Origin: Dinochytrium kinnereticum
Lineage: Eukaryota > Chytridiomycota > Chytridiomycetes > Chytridiales > Chytridiaceae
Length of the DNA: 52,060 nt
Reading direction: 5' to 3'
Assembly: GCA_027604005.1 (NCBI GenBank)
Contig: JADGJT010000142.1
Span: 1 to 52,060, forward strand
Shown: positions 20,571 through 29,919 of the stretch, one piece after another
How the letters are laid out: each line of letters opens with the position of its first letter
Numbering within the stretch: the first letter of the stretch is position 1
The notes under the pieces: model-generated
Seen by the model: the letters and a program-made list of their open reading frames with translations, nothing else
Told to the model about the DNA's origin: nothing
Database searches by the model: none
Position numbers and translations under genes: made by a program

Positions 20571-22055
20571 TCATGATAGAGCGAATCGCCCTGCGGACGA
20601 CACCGTCTCAAACACAAAGATGGCTGCAGCGTTTGTGGGGAATGATCGGAGGAGGCACGGGGTGAAGCCGCGGTAAAAGCCCTTAAATCCCTCTGCATTT
20701 TTGGTGCATGGAGAAGGGTAAGAGATAAATAGATGGGCAAAAGGAAACGAGTGGGAGGACAAGAGATGTAGCGAGTGTTTTAGTTGGAAACATGCCTTTT
20801 GCGACAATGTCCTTGGCGCAGCTGTACATGCTAGGGTATCGATAGGCAGATAAAGGAGCCCCACGTCCAGGATCAGGTTGAGTCATGATCTTGTTTTTTA
20901 CGAGGTCAGCCGGAAAGGCGATGATCCAGAACGTTGTTGCCGCCAGACCACCTTTTAATCATTAAGGTTCAGAAGAAGGGAAACCAGTGCTTTCAACCGT
21001 TTTTTATTACCTGCCATAAAAGCTGTCAGGCCTGTGCTTAATCCAGCTTGGGTCAATTTGGTTGAATACACCTTTAAAGAACCACCATCAAGATAAGTAT
21101 CTAGTATAAAAATCGTAGCAAGGTATCGACCAAAAAACTCACCTCATAAGATCCCCACAGAACCCAAAAGAAGCTACGAAATACCAGACATGGCCTTAAT
21201 CCTTGGAAAAGGCCAGCCACCCCATGATTTGAATACTAAATCGACAAGGTAAGGGAAATGAGCCTCCTCCTCTCTCACTTACAAGCTTCTTTGCACAGTC
21301 TACAGGCCCATTATAAGCCCGCTTCCCCTTGCCCTCGTACTGAATTTGGAGCTTCCCTTTCAACAGTTCCACCGGGGTCGCGACAAAGCTAACAACGAGA
21401 CCAGCGCCTAGTCCCGCCAGCGAATGCTGGCCAAGGGATAGCGGGGCCGAGTTTCTATAAGCGTCGTTATATTGTCGGAAAAATACTCGAAGATTCGTCA
21501 AGGTGAGCATCTGAGTTGAATCCATCAGACTCCATCCGATAAGGGGTGGGGTTGCTCCTGTATTGTGCAAAAAGTGTCAGAGGCAGAGCAGGTCAAATGC
21601 ATGCAGCCCAACCTTTATAAAGCGCTCGAAATCCTTCCTACAAATGGCCAGACAAGGGAATCAGAATGGTTGTCGAAAAAGGATGGAAGAGGAAGGCATA
21701 GGATTCGGTCTTAACTTTTCGTATCGTCTGAAGCAAGCAATCGAGAGGCCCCTTGAACCGTCCAAATCCACCCTCCGTCTGCATCCTGACCTTAACAGTA
21801 TCTGCATAGGATGAGTCCAATGATGTCCCTCTGCGGTTTGATCGTACCAAAGGGATGCCCAACCAACAGCTTTGTTGCGCCTGAAAGGATCCCTGCAGGC
21901 AGGCCGATAATCCTCTGAGCATGGCGGCGAGATAAAGATCAGATCTCAGACTTTGTTGCGCACGCATGAGACGTGCTCACCTCCACATTGTAGTTGACGG
22001 CATTCTTCTTCGGCCTGACCGATGATGGGCTGTCATCGACGGGGACAGAGGCCAT
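20571..22055 (-). CDS. Mitochondrial carrier (SLC25) family protein
   Basis: Nine exons on the minus strand: 22055-21981, 21914-21848, 21801-21716, 21637-21613, 21557-21283, 21235-21143, 21071-21011, 20951-20796, 20692-20571; 319 residues, normal for the family. All three PX[D/E]XX[K/R] signatures appear in order: GHPFDTVKVRMQ, ATPVELLKGKLQ and AFPADLVKNKI. Each belongs to one of the three two-helix repeats. It transports a metabolite across the inner mitochondrial membrane. The glycine-rich, acylcarnitine/amino-acid-like signatures do not fix the substrate. Exon 4 is only 25 nt. The intron between exons 8 and 9 starts with GC rather than GT; the phase and the continuity of AKEGFKGFYRGF require it. 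An in-frame ATG at 22172 could add 39 residues. Confidence 0.92.
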
Positions 22056-22673
22056 GACCGTCGAGAATTTCTCTTGATTTTGATGAACCCGTTTCGAGCC
22101 TGAGAGGGCTCTCATCCTTACTGCCTTTGCACACGCGTTAAACGCTGAAACTCTGCAAGCTGACGCGTCCATCTCATTCGACGCTTTGCATTCTTTTTTT
22201 GGCCCCCGGCTTGCTTTGGAGGTGGTTTGGATATCATCTGAAGCAAAAATGGATCAACCTATGGCACCTTCCGGTTGCTGCAGTATAGACGGTACGTGAG
22301 CGCATTATGCAGAACTAATGTGAATTGCGAAAGAATCAGCAGATAGTACCACTGAGGCAGCCGAAATAATGCTCACTTCCGTGACTCGCACCTCTTCAGG
22401 AAGCCCTCTCTTTCTCTCTTTCCCCAGAGGCGAAACCGCGAGACAACCACAAAGCAAACACACAGCCTCTCACCGTCATCCCAGCCTCGCGCGTCCCGCG
22501 ATGTCTCGCAACCAAGCGATGGGCGTCAACCCCCCCGCGTCCCATGAAGCAGCGTCTGATAGCGGCGCCTTTGGCCCATGCAGCAAAAATCATGGCTAAA
22601 GTCACGTGAGTTAAGGGGTTTAAAGGCCCCATCCAACACAGCAACGCATTGGCAACGCATCGCACGATCCGTC
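22056..22673. other. Divergent intergenic region, carrier / P450
   Basis: 618 bp between the starts of the carrier (-) and the first P450 (+). No gene recognised. A shared regulatory region is possible but no motif stands out. Confidence 0.5.
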
Positions 22674-24647
22674 ATGCATTCCATCACAACCGTCATCGTG
22701 GTGACGGCCGTCGCTGTCCCTGCTGCCATCGCTGCGTACCTCCACATCACAACAAGGAAGCCAAGGATCAAGGTGCCGTTCCCAAAGCCTTCGCCTGTCA
22801 TTGGAAACGTGCCAGAGATTCTCAACAATATACATCGGTACAATGAGTTGTTTCATGATCATGCGAGGATGTATGGGCCGACATGGTGAGTTCTGGTCTG
22901 CTCTGATATTTCTTTTTTTTTTCTGTTAACCCAGTGTTGATGCGTAGGGCCCTCCTGTCGCCCACGTTCAACCAGACCCAGTTTCTGATGACGGTGGATC
23001 CGGCTATTGTGGAGCATGTCTTGAAGACTAACTTTGATAACTACATCAAAGGTATGTTTCGTCTTTCCCTTCATAATGACTGTTCTAAAGCCTTGTTTTT
23101 ATATAGGGCCATACTTCTATGAGGCACTAAAGCCAATGTTGGGCGATGGGATATTTAATGTCGATGGAGAGCATTGGAGGTGGCAGAGGAAAGTCTCGTC
23201 TCATATCTTTACAACAAAGAACTTTAGGGCGTCATTGAGGTTGGTCCCTGGATTGATTCCTGGGTTAACCTTTTCTGATTTTATAGCAAAGTCATAACGG
23301 AAGAGATCCATATCATGATCGACCAGCTTCAAGCAGTCTCCCGGACGAAAGGAGAGGTTGATCTCTATGCACTTCTTCATAACTTTACAATGGATACGTA
23401 AGCCTATCTTCACGCTTAAACCCTCTAAATTACAGCAACACAGCTTTGGCAAGATCGCCTTTGGATCCAACCTCAACACCCTCACCTCATCCCCTACCCC
23501 TTTTGTTCAAGCATTCGACAAAGCCAATAGCATTCTTGCATTCCGGTTCGCTGACCCCGTCTATTCACTCACAGAGTGGTTCACAGGTGCACGATCTGAG
23601 CTCGACAGATGTGTGACTGTCATCAATCGATTTGCTGAAGATAGAATCAAGGAGAAGAGGGAGGCGTTGGCGGGTGGCGGTGGAGATTCTGATAAGGGAT
23701 ATAAGGATTTGTTGGATTTGTATTTGGAGGTGAAGGTTGAAGGTGAAAGTTTAACGGATAAGCAGTTAAGGGATATGGTGCTTAACATGATGATTGCTGG
23801 TGAGTTAGTGCCAGCGCTCTTTCAAACAGGGCTTAATGTGCATCGTTACATTCTAGGTCGGGACACCACTGCTCAGGCATTATCATGGGCATTTTATGTT
23901 CTCTGGGAAAGGAAAGACATTTTGGAGAAGATCAGACAAGAACTGGAGATGGTGACGAACGGCCAAATTCCTACCTACGACGAAGTTGCATCCTTGAAAT
24001 ATGGGAACGCTGTGTGAGTTTCAATTTTTTGAAATCCACTACTTTATTCAGCACTAATTATTCTGGGCTGTCAGCTTCCTAGAAGTTCTCCGCCTTTACC
24101 CTAGTGTCCCAGCTGACCTCAAAACGGCAGTAAACGATGTAAGCACGCGAAGCCCTTTCGGACTTACAGCGCCATTTTGTATAAAAACTAACATCATACT
24201 TCTTGCAAAGGACATTCTCCCCGGCGGCATCTTTATTCCGAAAGGAACAGAAGTGAACTGGCTACCTTACTCCATGGGCCGCATGGAATTCATCTGGGGC
24301 CCCGACGCGTGCGAGTTTAAGCCAGAGCGATGGATCGATGAGTCTGGCAACGTGAAGAGAGAGTCACCGTTCAAGTTTACCGCATTTAACGCAGGGCCGA
24401 GGTCTGAAATCAAATCCTGCAGTTTTTGTTTTTTGCCATCGGTTGGCTTACTAACGAATATTTTCTTATGAATTGCAGGACGTGCCTTGGGCAACAGATG
24501 GCCATGGTTGAGGGAGTAATGGCACTCGTGGCATTAGCTTCAAATTTTGACTTTATGCTTTCACCTGACGCGAACGTTGTTCAAGGGGTTGGGTTGACAT
24601 TCAGCATGTTGCATGGGTTGAAGATGCAAGTTCTGCCTCGTAGCTAA
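22674..24647 (+). CDS. Cytochrome P450, CYP52/CYP86-clan type (copy A)
   Basis: Nine exons: 22674-22885, 22948-23051, 23107-23239, 23287-23397, 23444-23799, 23857-24013, 24075-24138, 24211-24401, 24479-24647; 498 residues. A hydrophobic N-terminal helix (about residues 4-24) and the proline hinge [11 protein letters not shown] anchor it in the ER membrane. The I-helix motif AGRDTTA is at 305-311, ExxR as EVLR at 361-364, and the heme loop FNAGPRTCLGQ has Cys445 as the axial ligand. These forms are typical of fungal fatty-acid or alkane omega-hydroxylases. A near-identical copy lies at 39.0-41.1 kb on the other strand, with the same exon lengths. AATAAATAAA about 75 bp after the stop is a likely polyadenylation signal. 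Confidence 0.95.
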
Positions 24648-25339
24648 CCCTTCAACTTTGGCACGGAGATCTCCCATCTTTTCCTATTTTCATCACCCAA
24701 TTTCACAACCTCATGCGAAAATAAATAAAAATATGTGTTGGCTTTGGCTTTGCAAAGCTTTAAGAGTGCATTGAAATCCACTTTCGTATCTGGGCGTCAT
24801 ATGCATTGTGCATCAAAAACCTCTTCAATAGCACATTAACGTATTCTTTTAAAAGAGACCTGGCATACTTCACCGAATGATCGATATCACAGGGATAACA
24901 GCTGAAAAAATATGTCAACTGCGTTCAAGATCGAACAGGGTAAGCATGGGAAAAGCAAAGTGTATTGTAGCTTTTCCTTTGAAATTGGGAGAATGAAAAA
25001 AAGTAATGGAGCGCTTTTGATCTACCGGGTAAGGAAAGGTAATAGTAATGCACGGGGAGACCATGAATGATAAATGCAAGCAAGGGTATGCGGAAACATG
25101 AAGATAGAACGTGTAATGAGCAGCAAAAGAAAGATAAAGGATATTCAAGAGGTATAGCAAAATCATCGAATCATACAAAGTCATTATAATGAAAGATAGT
25201 ATGGAGCATAAAACAAAAATAATATATGAGCGAGGAAAGTAGAAAAATAACCAAGGAACAACCCATCCCAATGCAAAAATATGACTTTCATCCAAACACC
25301 ATCAACCAATCTTCAAACCTCGCCGCCTCTCGACTCCGC
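24648..25339. other. Convergent intergenic region
   Basis: 692 bp, AT-rich. It holds the P450 3' flank (poly(A)-type signal at about 24718-24729) and the 3' flank of the charged-repeat gene. A hydrophobic 126-codon open frame on the minus strand (24915-25295) has no ATG start and looks like a composition artefact. Confidence 0.5.
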
Positions 25340-27630
25340 TCACTCCTTCGAAAATCTAAGCGTCCCTCTACCTCTACCCCTATCCTCACAATCCCCATCC
25401 ACCCGGAAATTCTTGGTAGACTCAATAGCAGGCCACCCTGCATGCACCCTCCCATACCCAATTGCAGCAACCTTAGCCTCCCTATCCAATCGATCCACTG
25501 TTTCACCACGACTCGTCCCATCCGAAGTTCCAAGCAATCCAAACCGATCCCGGTCCCAAGCAAGGTCGCCACGGCGTTTAGCGTTTTCAATCTCACGCAT
25601 GCCCCGATCGATAGCGGCTTTTTTGCGGCGCTCAATCTCTTCAGCGTAGGATTGCACGCGACGGCTTTGAGGGGTTGTTGAGGAGGTGGTTGACGAGCTT
25701 GAGGGGGGCCTTTGGGCCTGGCTGGGGTTACGGGTTGGGTTGGAGTAGAAGTGATCGCTGTTGTTTCTGTTACTGGTTGAAACGCTCGGCCGGGGATGGC
25801 CATTCTTGAAGTTGTGAGACGACGCGTCTCCGCTTCTTCCGCTGCTACCGTTATAAAACGAAGCATCCTCCCTCCTCCCCCTACTTCCTTCGTTATAACG
25901 GTTATCTTCATTCCTCCTATCACTTGTTTCAGAGAACCGGCGGCTCTCTACACTCTTCCTATCGCTCGCGCTACTTCTGTCATCTTCTCTAGTTCCTCCC
26001 TTATAACCATTTCCACCCTCTCTCCTCCTATAAGCTTCTTCACCCTTTCCACCACTACCACCACTCCCACCTCCACCAAACTTTCCAGAGTCGGGATACG
26101 GGGCCGGTCTTGCGGACGCAGAGGATCTCATCTGAAGCGAACTAGACGGCCTCGATCCTTGCTGGGACTTTGGCTGCTGCTGGGTCCTTTTATCATTTTG
26201 CGGGGACCTGGCCGAACTAGGAGAAGAATGAGTTCTCCCATCTCTCCCAGTACTCGAGCTATTTGCTGATTGCCCCCGAAGACTTTTCTTAGCGTCAGTC
26301 GTAAGCTTCTCAGATTCACCCATGTAACGGTCTTGCTGATGTTTCTTTGGGGGCCCCGCTATATATCAAGGTTGTTAGCTTATCCAAAAACTTGAAAGAA
26401 AAATGACCTACCTGTATCTAATCGACCAGGCTCGTCCATACGTTTCCCCGACATTTCACGAAGACGGTCAGGCCCATCTCGGGTGGTGGTAGGAAGGGCT
26501 CTGGTTCGATTATCTGATTTCACCGAACCTTCACGGCCACGTTGTTCTTGGTTACTATCGCGATCCACTGACTTACTAGATGGTTCTCTAATACGAGGAT
26601 CGCTACCGTGTCCGTCAGGATTGTGGGGTCGTTGTTCAGGTTTCAATGAGGCTTCCCGACCGCGATGTATGTCAGGAGCATTGGAGGGTTTCATTGATGA
26701 ATCACGACCGTGATAGGTTTCAGAAGGGTTAGAGGGTTTCACGGGTGGGTCACGTCCTCTCTGGGGAGAATCGTCGCGTCCATGTTGTTTGGTGGAGGGT
26801 TCACGTCCTTGGTCACCAGCAGTTAATCCTGATCCATTCATTCTGCCTTCAGTCTTCGTGGAAGCTTCAAGACCGCCAGATGCCGTATTCGCGTCCTGGC
26901 GGCTTGAGCTATCGCCTCCGCGGTCGAATTTTTGAGGAGACTCTCGCTCGCGTTGTTGTTGGGTGATATCTTCTCTAGGAGAATGCCTGCTGTCTTTTCG
27001 ATCATCGCGATACCGTGAACTCAAATCCCTGTCATGCGAGTCACGTTGCGGCTGGTGCTGGCGGTCATCCCGACCTCGGTCGTCTTTCTTTGCGTGATTA
27101 TGCAGAGCGTCCCGACCTAGGTCGTCTTTCTTCAAATGATGATGGTCATCCCGACCTCGGTCATCTTTCTTCAACTCTGGTTCCTTTCCAACCCTGGAAG
27201 CACCTCCCCGCGAAGCCTCCCTGCTACCCACATCTCCTGCACTCCCCTTCCTCTTTCCCCCGAGTCCCTCAGCCGAGCTCCCTGCCCCCAGCGACCCTTT
27301 ACTACCCTTCCTGTCCTCTGCTCTCACGTCCTTTGAAGCGGGGTACAGAGGCTCCTTAGAGCCCGTTGCTTTCACAGGAAGGTCGGGTCGGTCTCTTGCC
27401 TTAATGTGGTGACGGAGATTGTCCTCAGCTTTGACAATGGCTGCAGGAATGTTGCCATCCTCCACCTTTTTCACTAGGTCGTGGGTTGGGTTGGTGAGCT
27501 TGTTGTAGGCCATTTCCCAGAGGAGGTTAGTTGAAAACCCAGGTGGGAGGTCGGGTGCGCCTGGGATGTAGACGGATGGGTGGGTGGCGGGAGCCTGGGT
27601 GTGGTGGTTGAGAGAGGTGTGGAACTGCAT
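25340..27630 (-). CDS. Highly charged, repeat-rich disordered protein
   Basis: Exon 1 is 27630-26412 and exon 2 is 26358-25340 on the minus strand; 745 residues. The first 100 residues look folded (LLWEMAYNKL, DLVKKVEDGNIPAAIVKAEDNLRHHIKA). A long Arg/Asp/Ser/Lys-rich region follows, with two internal repeat families: KKDDRGRDDHHHL-type units, three copies, and GRDSSMKPS-type units, several copies. After the intron come Ser/Gly/Arg-rich stretches. A helical segment, SYAEEIERRKKAAIDRGMRE, lies near the end. The composition recalls RNA-processing or condensate proteins, but I recognise no domain. The ATG at 27630 may lie inside a 5' intron (GTAAGT donor at about 27670, CAG at 27625); the next in-frame ATG would then serve. 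Confidence 0.7.
27069..27171 (-). repeat. Tandem coding repeat, three 22-bp cores
   Basis: A 22-bp core beginning CCCGACCTCGGTCGTCTTTC recurs at 27069-27090, 27111-27132 and 27150-27171 with one or two changes, spaced 42 and 39 bp. It encodes the KKDDRGRDD-type units of the charged protein. Spacings in multiples of three keep the frame, so the array can expand or contract without breaking the gene. Confidence 0.85.
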
Positions 27631-28582
27631 AATGTTTTAATGGTTTTTCCCAATGCGGGAGGCACTTACGTTTCAAGGAAATTGATGGAACGTGCTGGAG
27701 CAACAAGAAAAGGACCCGTTTGGGTGTAAAAGTACTTTTACACACGTCACTGAAGAAGAAGAATCCGTTAGAAGCTGCAGCGAGCATGGCGGGACAACGC
27801 TTGTTACCTCAACGCTCACGTCCTCTAAGCAGACAGAAAGGTTCAACAATAAACCTTTTAAAAGACCCAAACTCATGAAAAGATCCAAAACGAAACAATA
27901 TGCAGTCAGGCCCCTCCTTTTGATAGGTTGTCCAAAAGTTCTTTCACGCGGACCAGCTCTCAGCCGCAGTGAGCGCGAATATTGCAGAGGAGAAACCCCG
28001 TTATTGGTTTCTTAACGCTTCGTGATTGGGGCTGACCACATGTTGGATGTTTGTTGCCTTTCCTTTTTTTTTTCCGGCAGCATTTCACCTTGGCTGCTGG
28101 TCAATCAGTGGATATTATTGGCATCCAAATGAAGTTCGTGCGTATTTTGGGGAAACACTGCGATGCGGTTGTGCTCGCATGTGAAGAAGTGCGTGTATCG
28201 GTGTAATGTTGAGCCATGATGAAGGATTGGGGGCCACTCTTAAAAAATAAAAAATAACGTGTATCTTTTGTGGTCTCTTGCTGTTGTCCTCCGCTGAAAC
28301 TCTTGCTCAGTGGGCATGCCTTAAACGTATCGATCGCATCGAACCCTTCATGAAGAGGTTATGAACCTAAAGCACCCATGTCGCTGGAACCCATGTTTCT
28401 TCTATCGTTACTTAAATGAAGGCGTTAAATTAAACTCTGGATCCCTCAAGGCTTGGTGATGGATGAAGCCAAAAACAACAACACTCTTTGAACCAATTGT
28501 TCTGGCATAAAGTCCATTGAGAAAAAGATCCTTTAATCACAACAGTATCTAGCATAGCAAAGCATCTGCACACCGACCTCAT
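27631..28582. other. Intergenic, charged-repeat gene promoter and Nudix 3' flank
   Basis: 952 bp. It contains the 20-bp palindrome listed separately. A plus-strand open frame of 107 codons at 27692-28015 shows no motif. The rest shows no gene. Confidence 0.5.
27724..27743. promoter_or_regulatory. Perfect 20-bp palindrome with adjoining ACGTCA element
   Basis: GTGTAAAAGT is followed directly by its reverse complement. ACGTCA, matching the CRE core bound by bZIP factors, follows within two bases. The palindrome sits about 95 bp upstream of the charged-repeat gene's ATG, as a dimeric transcription-factor site would. The binding factor is unknown. Confidence 0.5.
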
Positions 28583-29718
28583 CTACAGCTTTGGGTCCTT
28601 CAAATCCGCACCCGATTCCTTCCTATTTTGCTTCCCCGCCTCATCAAACCCCGACGTCGTTGTCGTTATTGCTTTTTCTGATGTGATTTCGGGTTTTGGC
28701 TGAGGAAAGGCTTGGATAAGATCTGAGCGGACAGGTGGTGGTATGAGCTCGAACCCCGGAGGACGATTGTAAGCCGCTGAAGCGATGTGTATGAGTATGC
28801 CCGCTGTGAGGCCGAATCTGAAGAAATTGATCGAGTCACTACGGCATCTGTCTCGTCATTCTTCAGAAGAAGAAAGGACAGGAAAGGAGAGAGAAAAAAA
28901 CAAAGAGTACATACATAACATAATCCCTTCCACTATCGGGATCAACCCAGTCGAACCAATGCGCACGCCAAAACCCCTTCCCAGACGACTTGGGAAAGTC
29001 CACGCACTTGTGCCCATTTGCATCGAGGAACCGCTCAAGGGGTACCTGAAAGACGGACTCGACTTCCTGAGGATTTGGTTTTGGAATGAAGGGAGAGGAA
29101 AGGTCTGTTTTGAGAAGGGCTACGATCGGCGTGACGAGGAGATTGTGCTTTGAAGTTGCAGGGGGGAACGTTGCGATGACCTGTTGTTTACAGATTTGCT
29201 TAGATTGGGGAATTTTGATTTCATTGAGGGTGGATAAGTAGGATAGCTTGGGGCTTACTTGTGCAGCACCTGGTGGAAGACCAATCTCCTCTGATGCTTC
29301 ACGAAGGGCGGTGGCAATCAGATCAACGTCCTCGGGATCTTTCTTACCTGCACAGTAGCCATTAGTATGAGTTGGTAGTCCTTAATGGGAGGATATCTCA
29401 ATTACCCCCGGGCAAAGCAACCTCTCCCCTGTGAGTCCTGAGTGAATCTGCCCTCCTTGTCAGCAGAACATTCAGGGCATGAGGATAAGCGGCAACAGAC
29501 GGAGTGGTGGTGGCAGCGGCAGCAGCATCAGAGGGAGTGAGGAGGATGAGAACAGCCGCCCGTGAATCGGGATGCCAGTTGGCAATGTCGTCGTGGTGCG
29601 CAGGCGATGCCCGCAGACGGGCAATGACGGCGTCGACCGAGGCGTGCATGGCAGAGTGCTCGGACAAATAAATCACCCGAGCGTTCCAGAAGCATTCTGT
29701 CCGACGGCCTGGACTCAT
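28583..29718 (-). CDS. PCD1: Nudix CoA diphosphatase (PCD1/NUDT7 type)
   Basis: Exons on the minus strand: 29718-29406, 29347-29259, 29180-28915, 28817-28583; 300 residues. The enzyme cleaves CoA and its derivatives to phosphopantetheine and 3',5'-ADP, trimming peroxisomal CoA in yeast and mammals. The CoA-specific signature is LLTRRADSLRTHRGEVALPGG, here with Leu where most have Phe. The Nudix helix ALREASEEIGL follows the first intron. The late segment IFGLTAGILIHIASAAY is the usual C-terminal helix of this subfamily. The protein ends in Pro-Lys-Leu, a weak, non-canonical relative of the SKL signal, so peroxisomal import is possible but unproven. Start could also be the in-frame ATG of MHASVDAV. 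Confidence 0.9.
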
Positions 29719-29770
29719 CAACAGCGGTAGCACAAGAGGGTTGATGGCCTTGAGCCAAGCACAAGATTCA

Positions 29771-29809
29771 CTGCACACCTCAACTGCACACCTCAACTGC
29801 ACACCTCAA
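29771..29809. repeat. Three perfect 13-bp tandem repeats in a divergent promoter
   Basis: CTGCACACCTCAA occurs three times head to tail, followed by two imperfect copies to about 29845. The array lies in the 201-bp gap between the starts of the Nudix and PH-domain genes, so it could bind factors acting on both. Confidence 0.85.
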
Positions 29810-29919
29810 CACGACCACCACTGCACACATCAGCTGCACACCTCCCCTCTGCCAGCTGAACACCTTCGCTGTCCTATCGGAGTTTGGACTCAGCATTGCC
29901 GCTGGTTGAAGGACGAACG

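Noticed and set aside
24915..25295. Hydrophobic minus-strand open frame of 126 codons
   Set aside because: It starts without ATG, lies in AT-rich 3' flank, has no motif, and the hydrophobicity follows from base composition.
27692..28015. Plus-strand frame of 107 codons in the charged-repeat gene promoter
   Set aside because: No motif; it overlaps the promoter palindrome and has no supporting splice sites.
29771..29845. CRISPR-like array
   Set aside because: The repeats are 13 bp and directly adjacent with no spacers, in a eukaryotic promoter.
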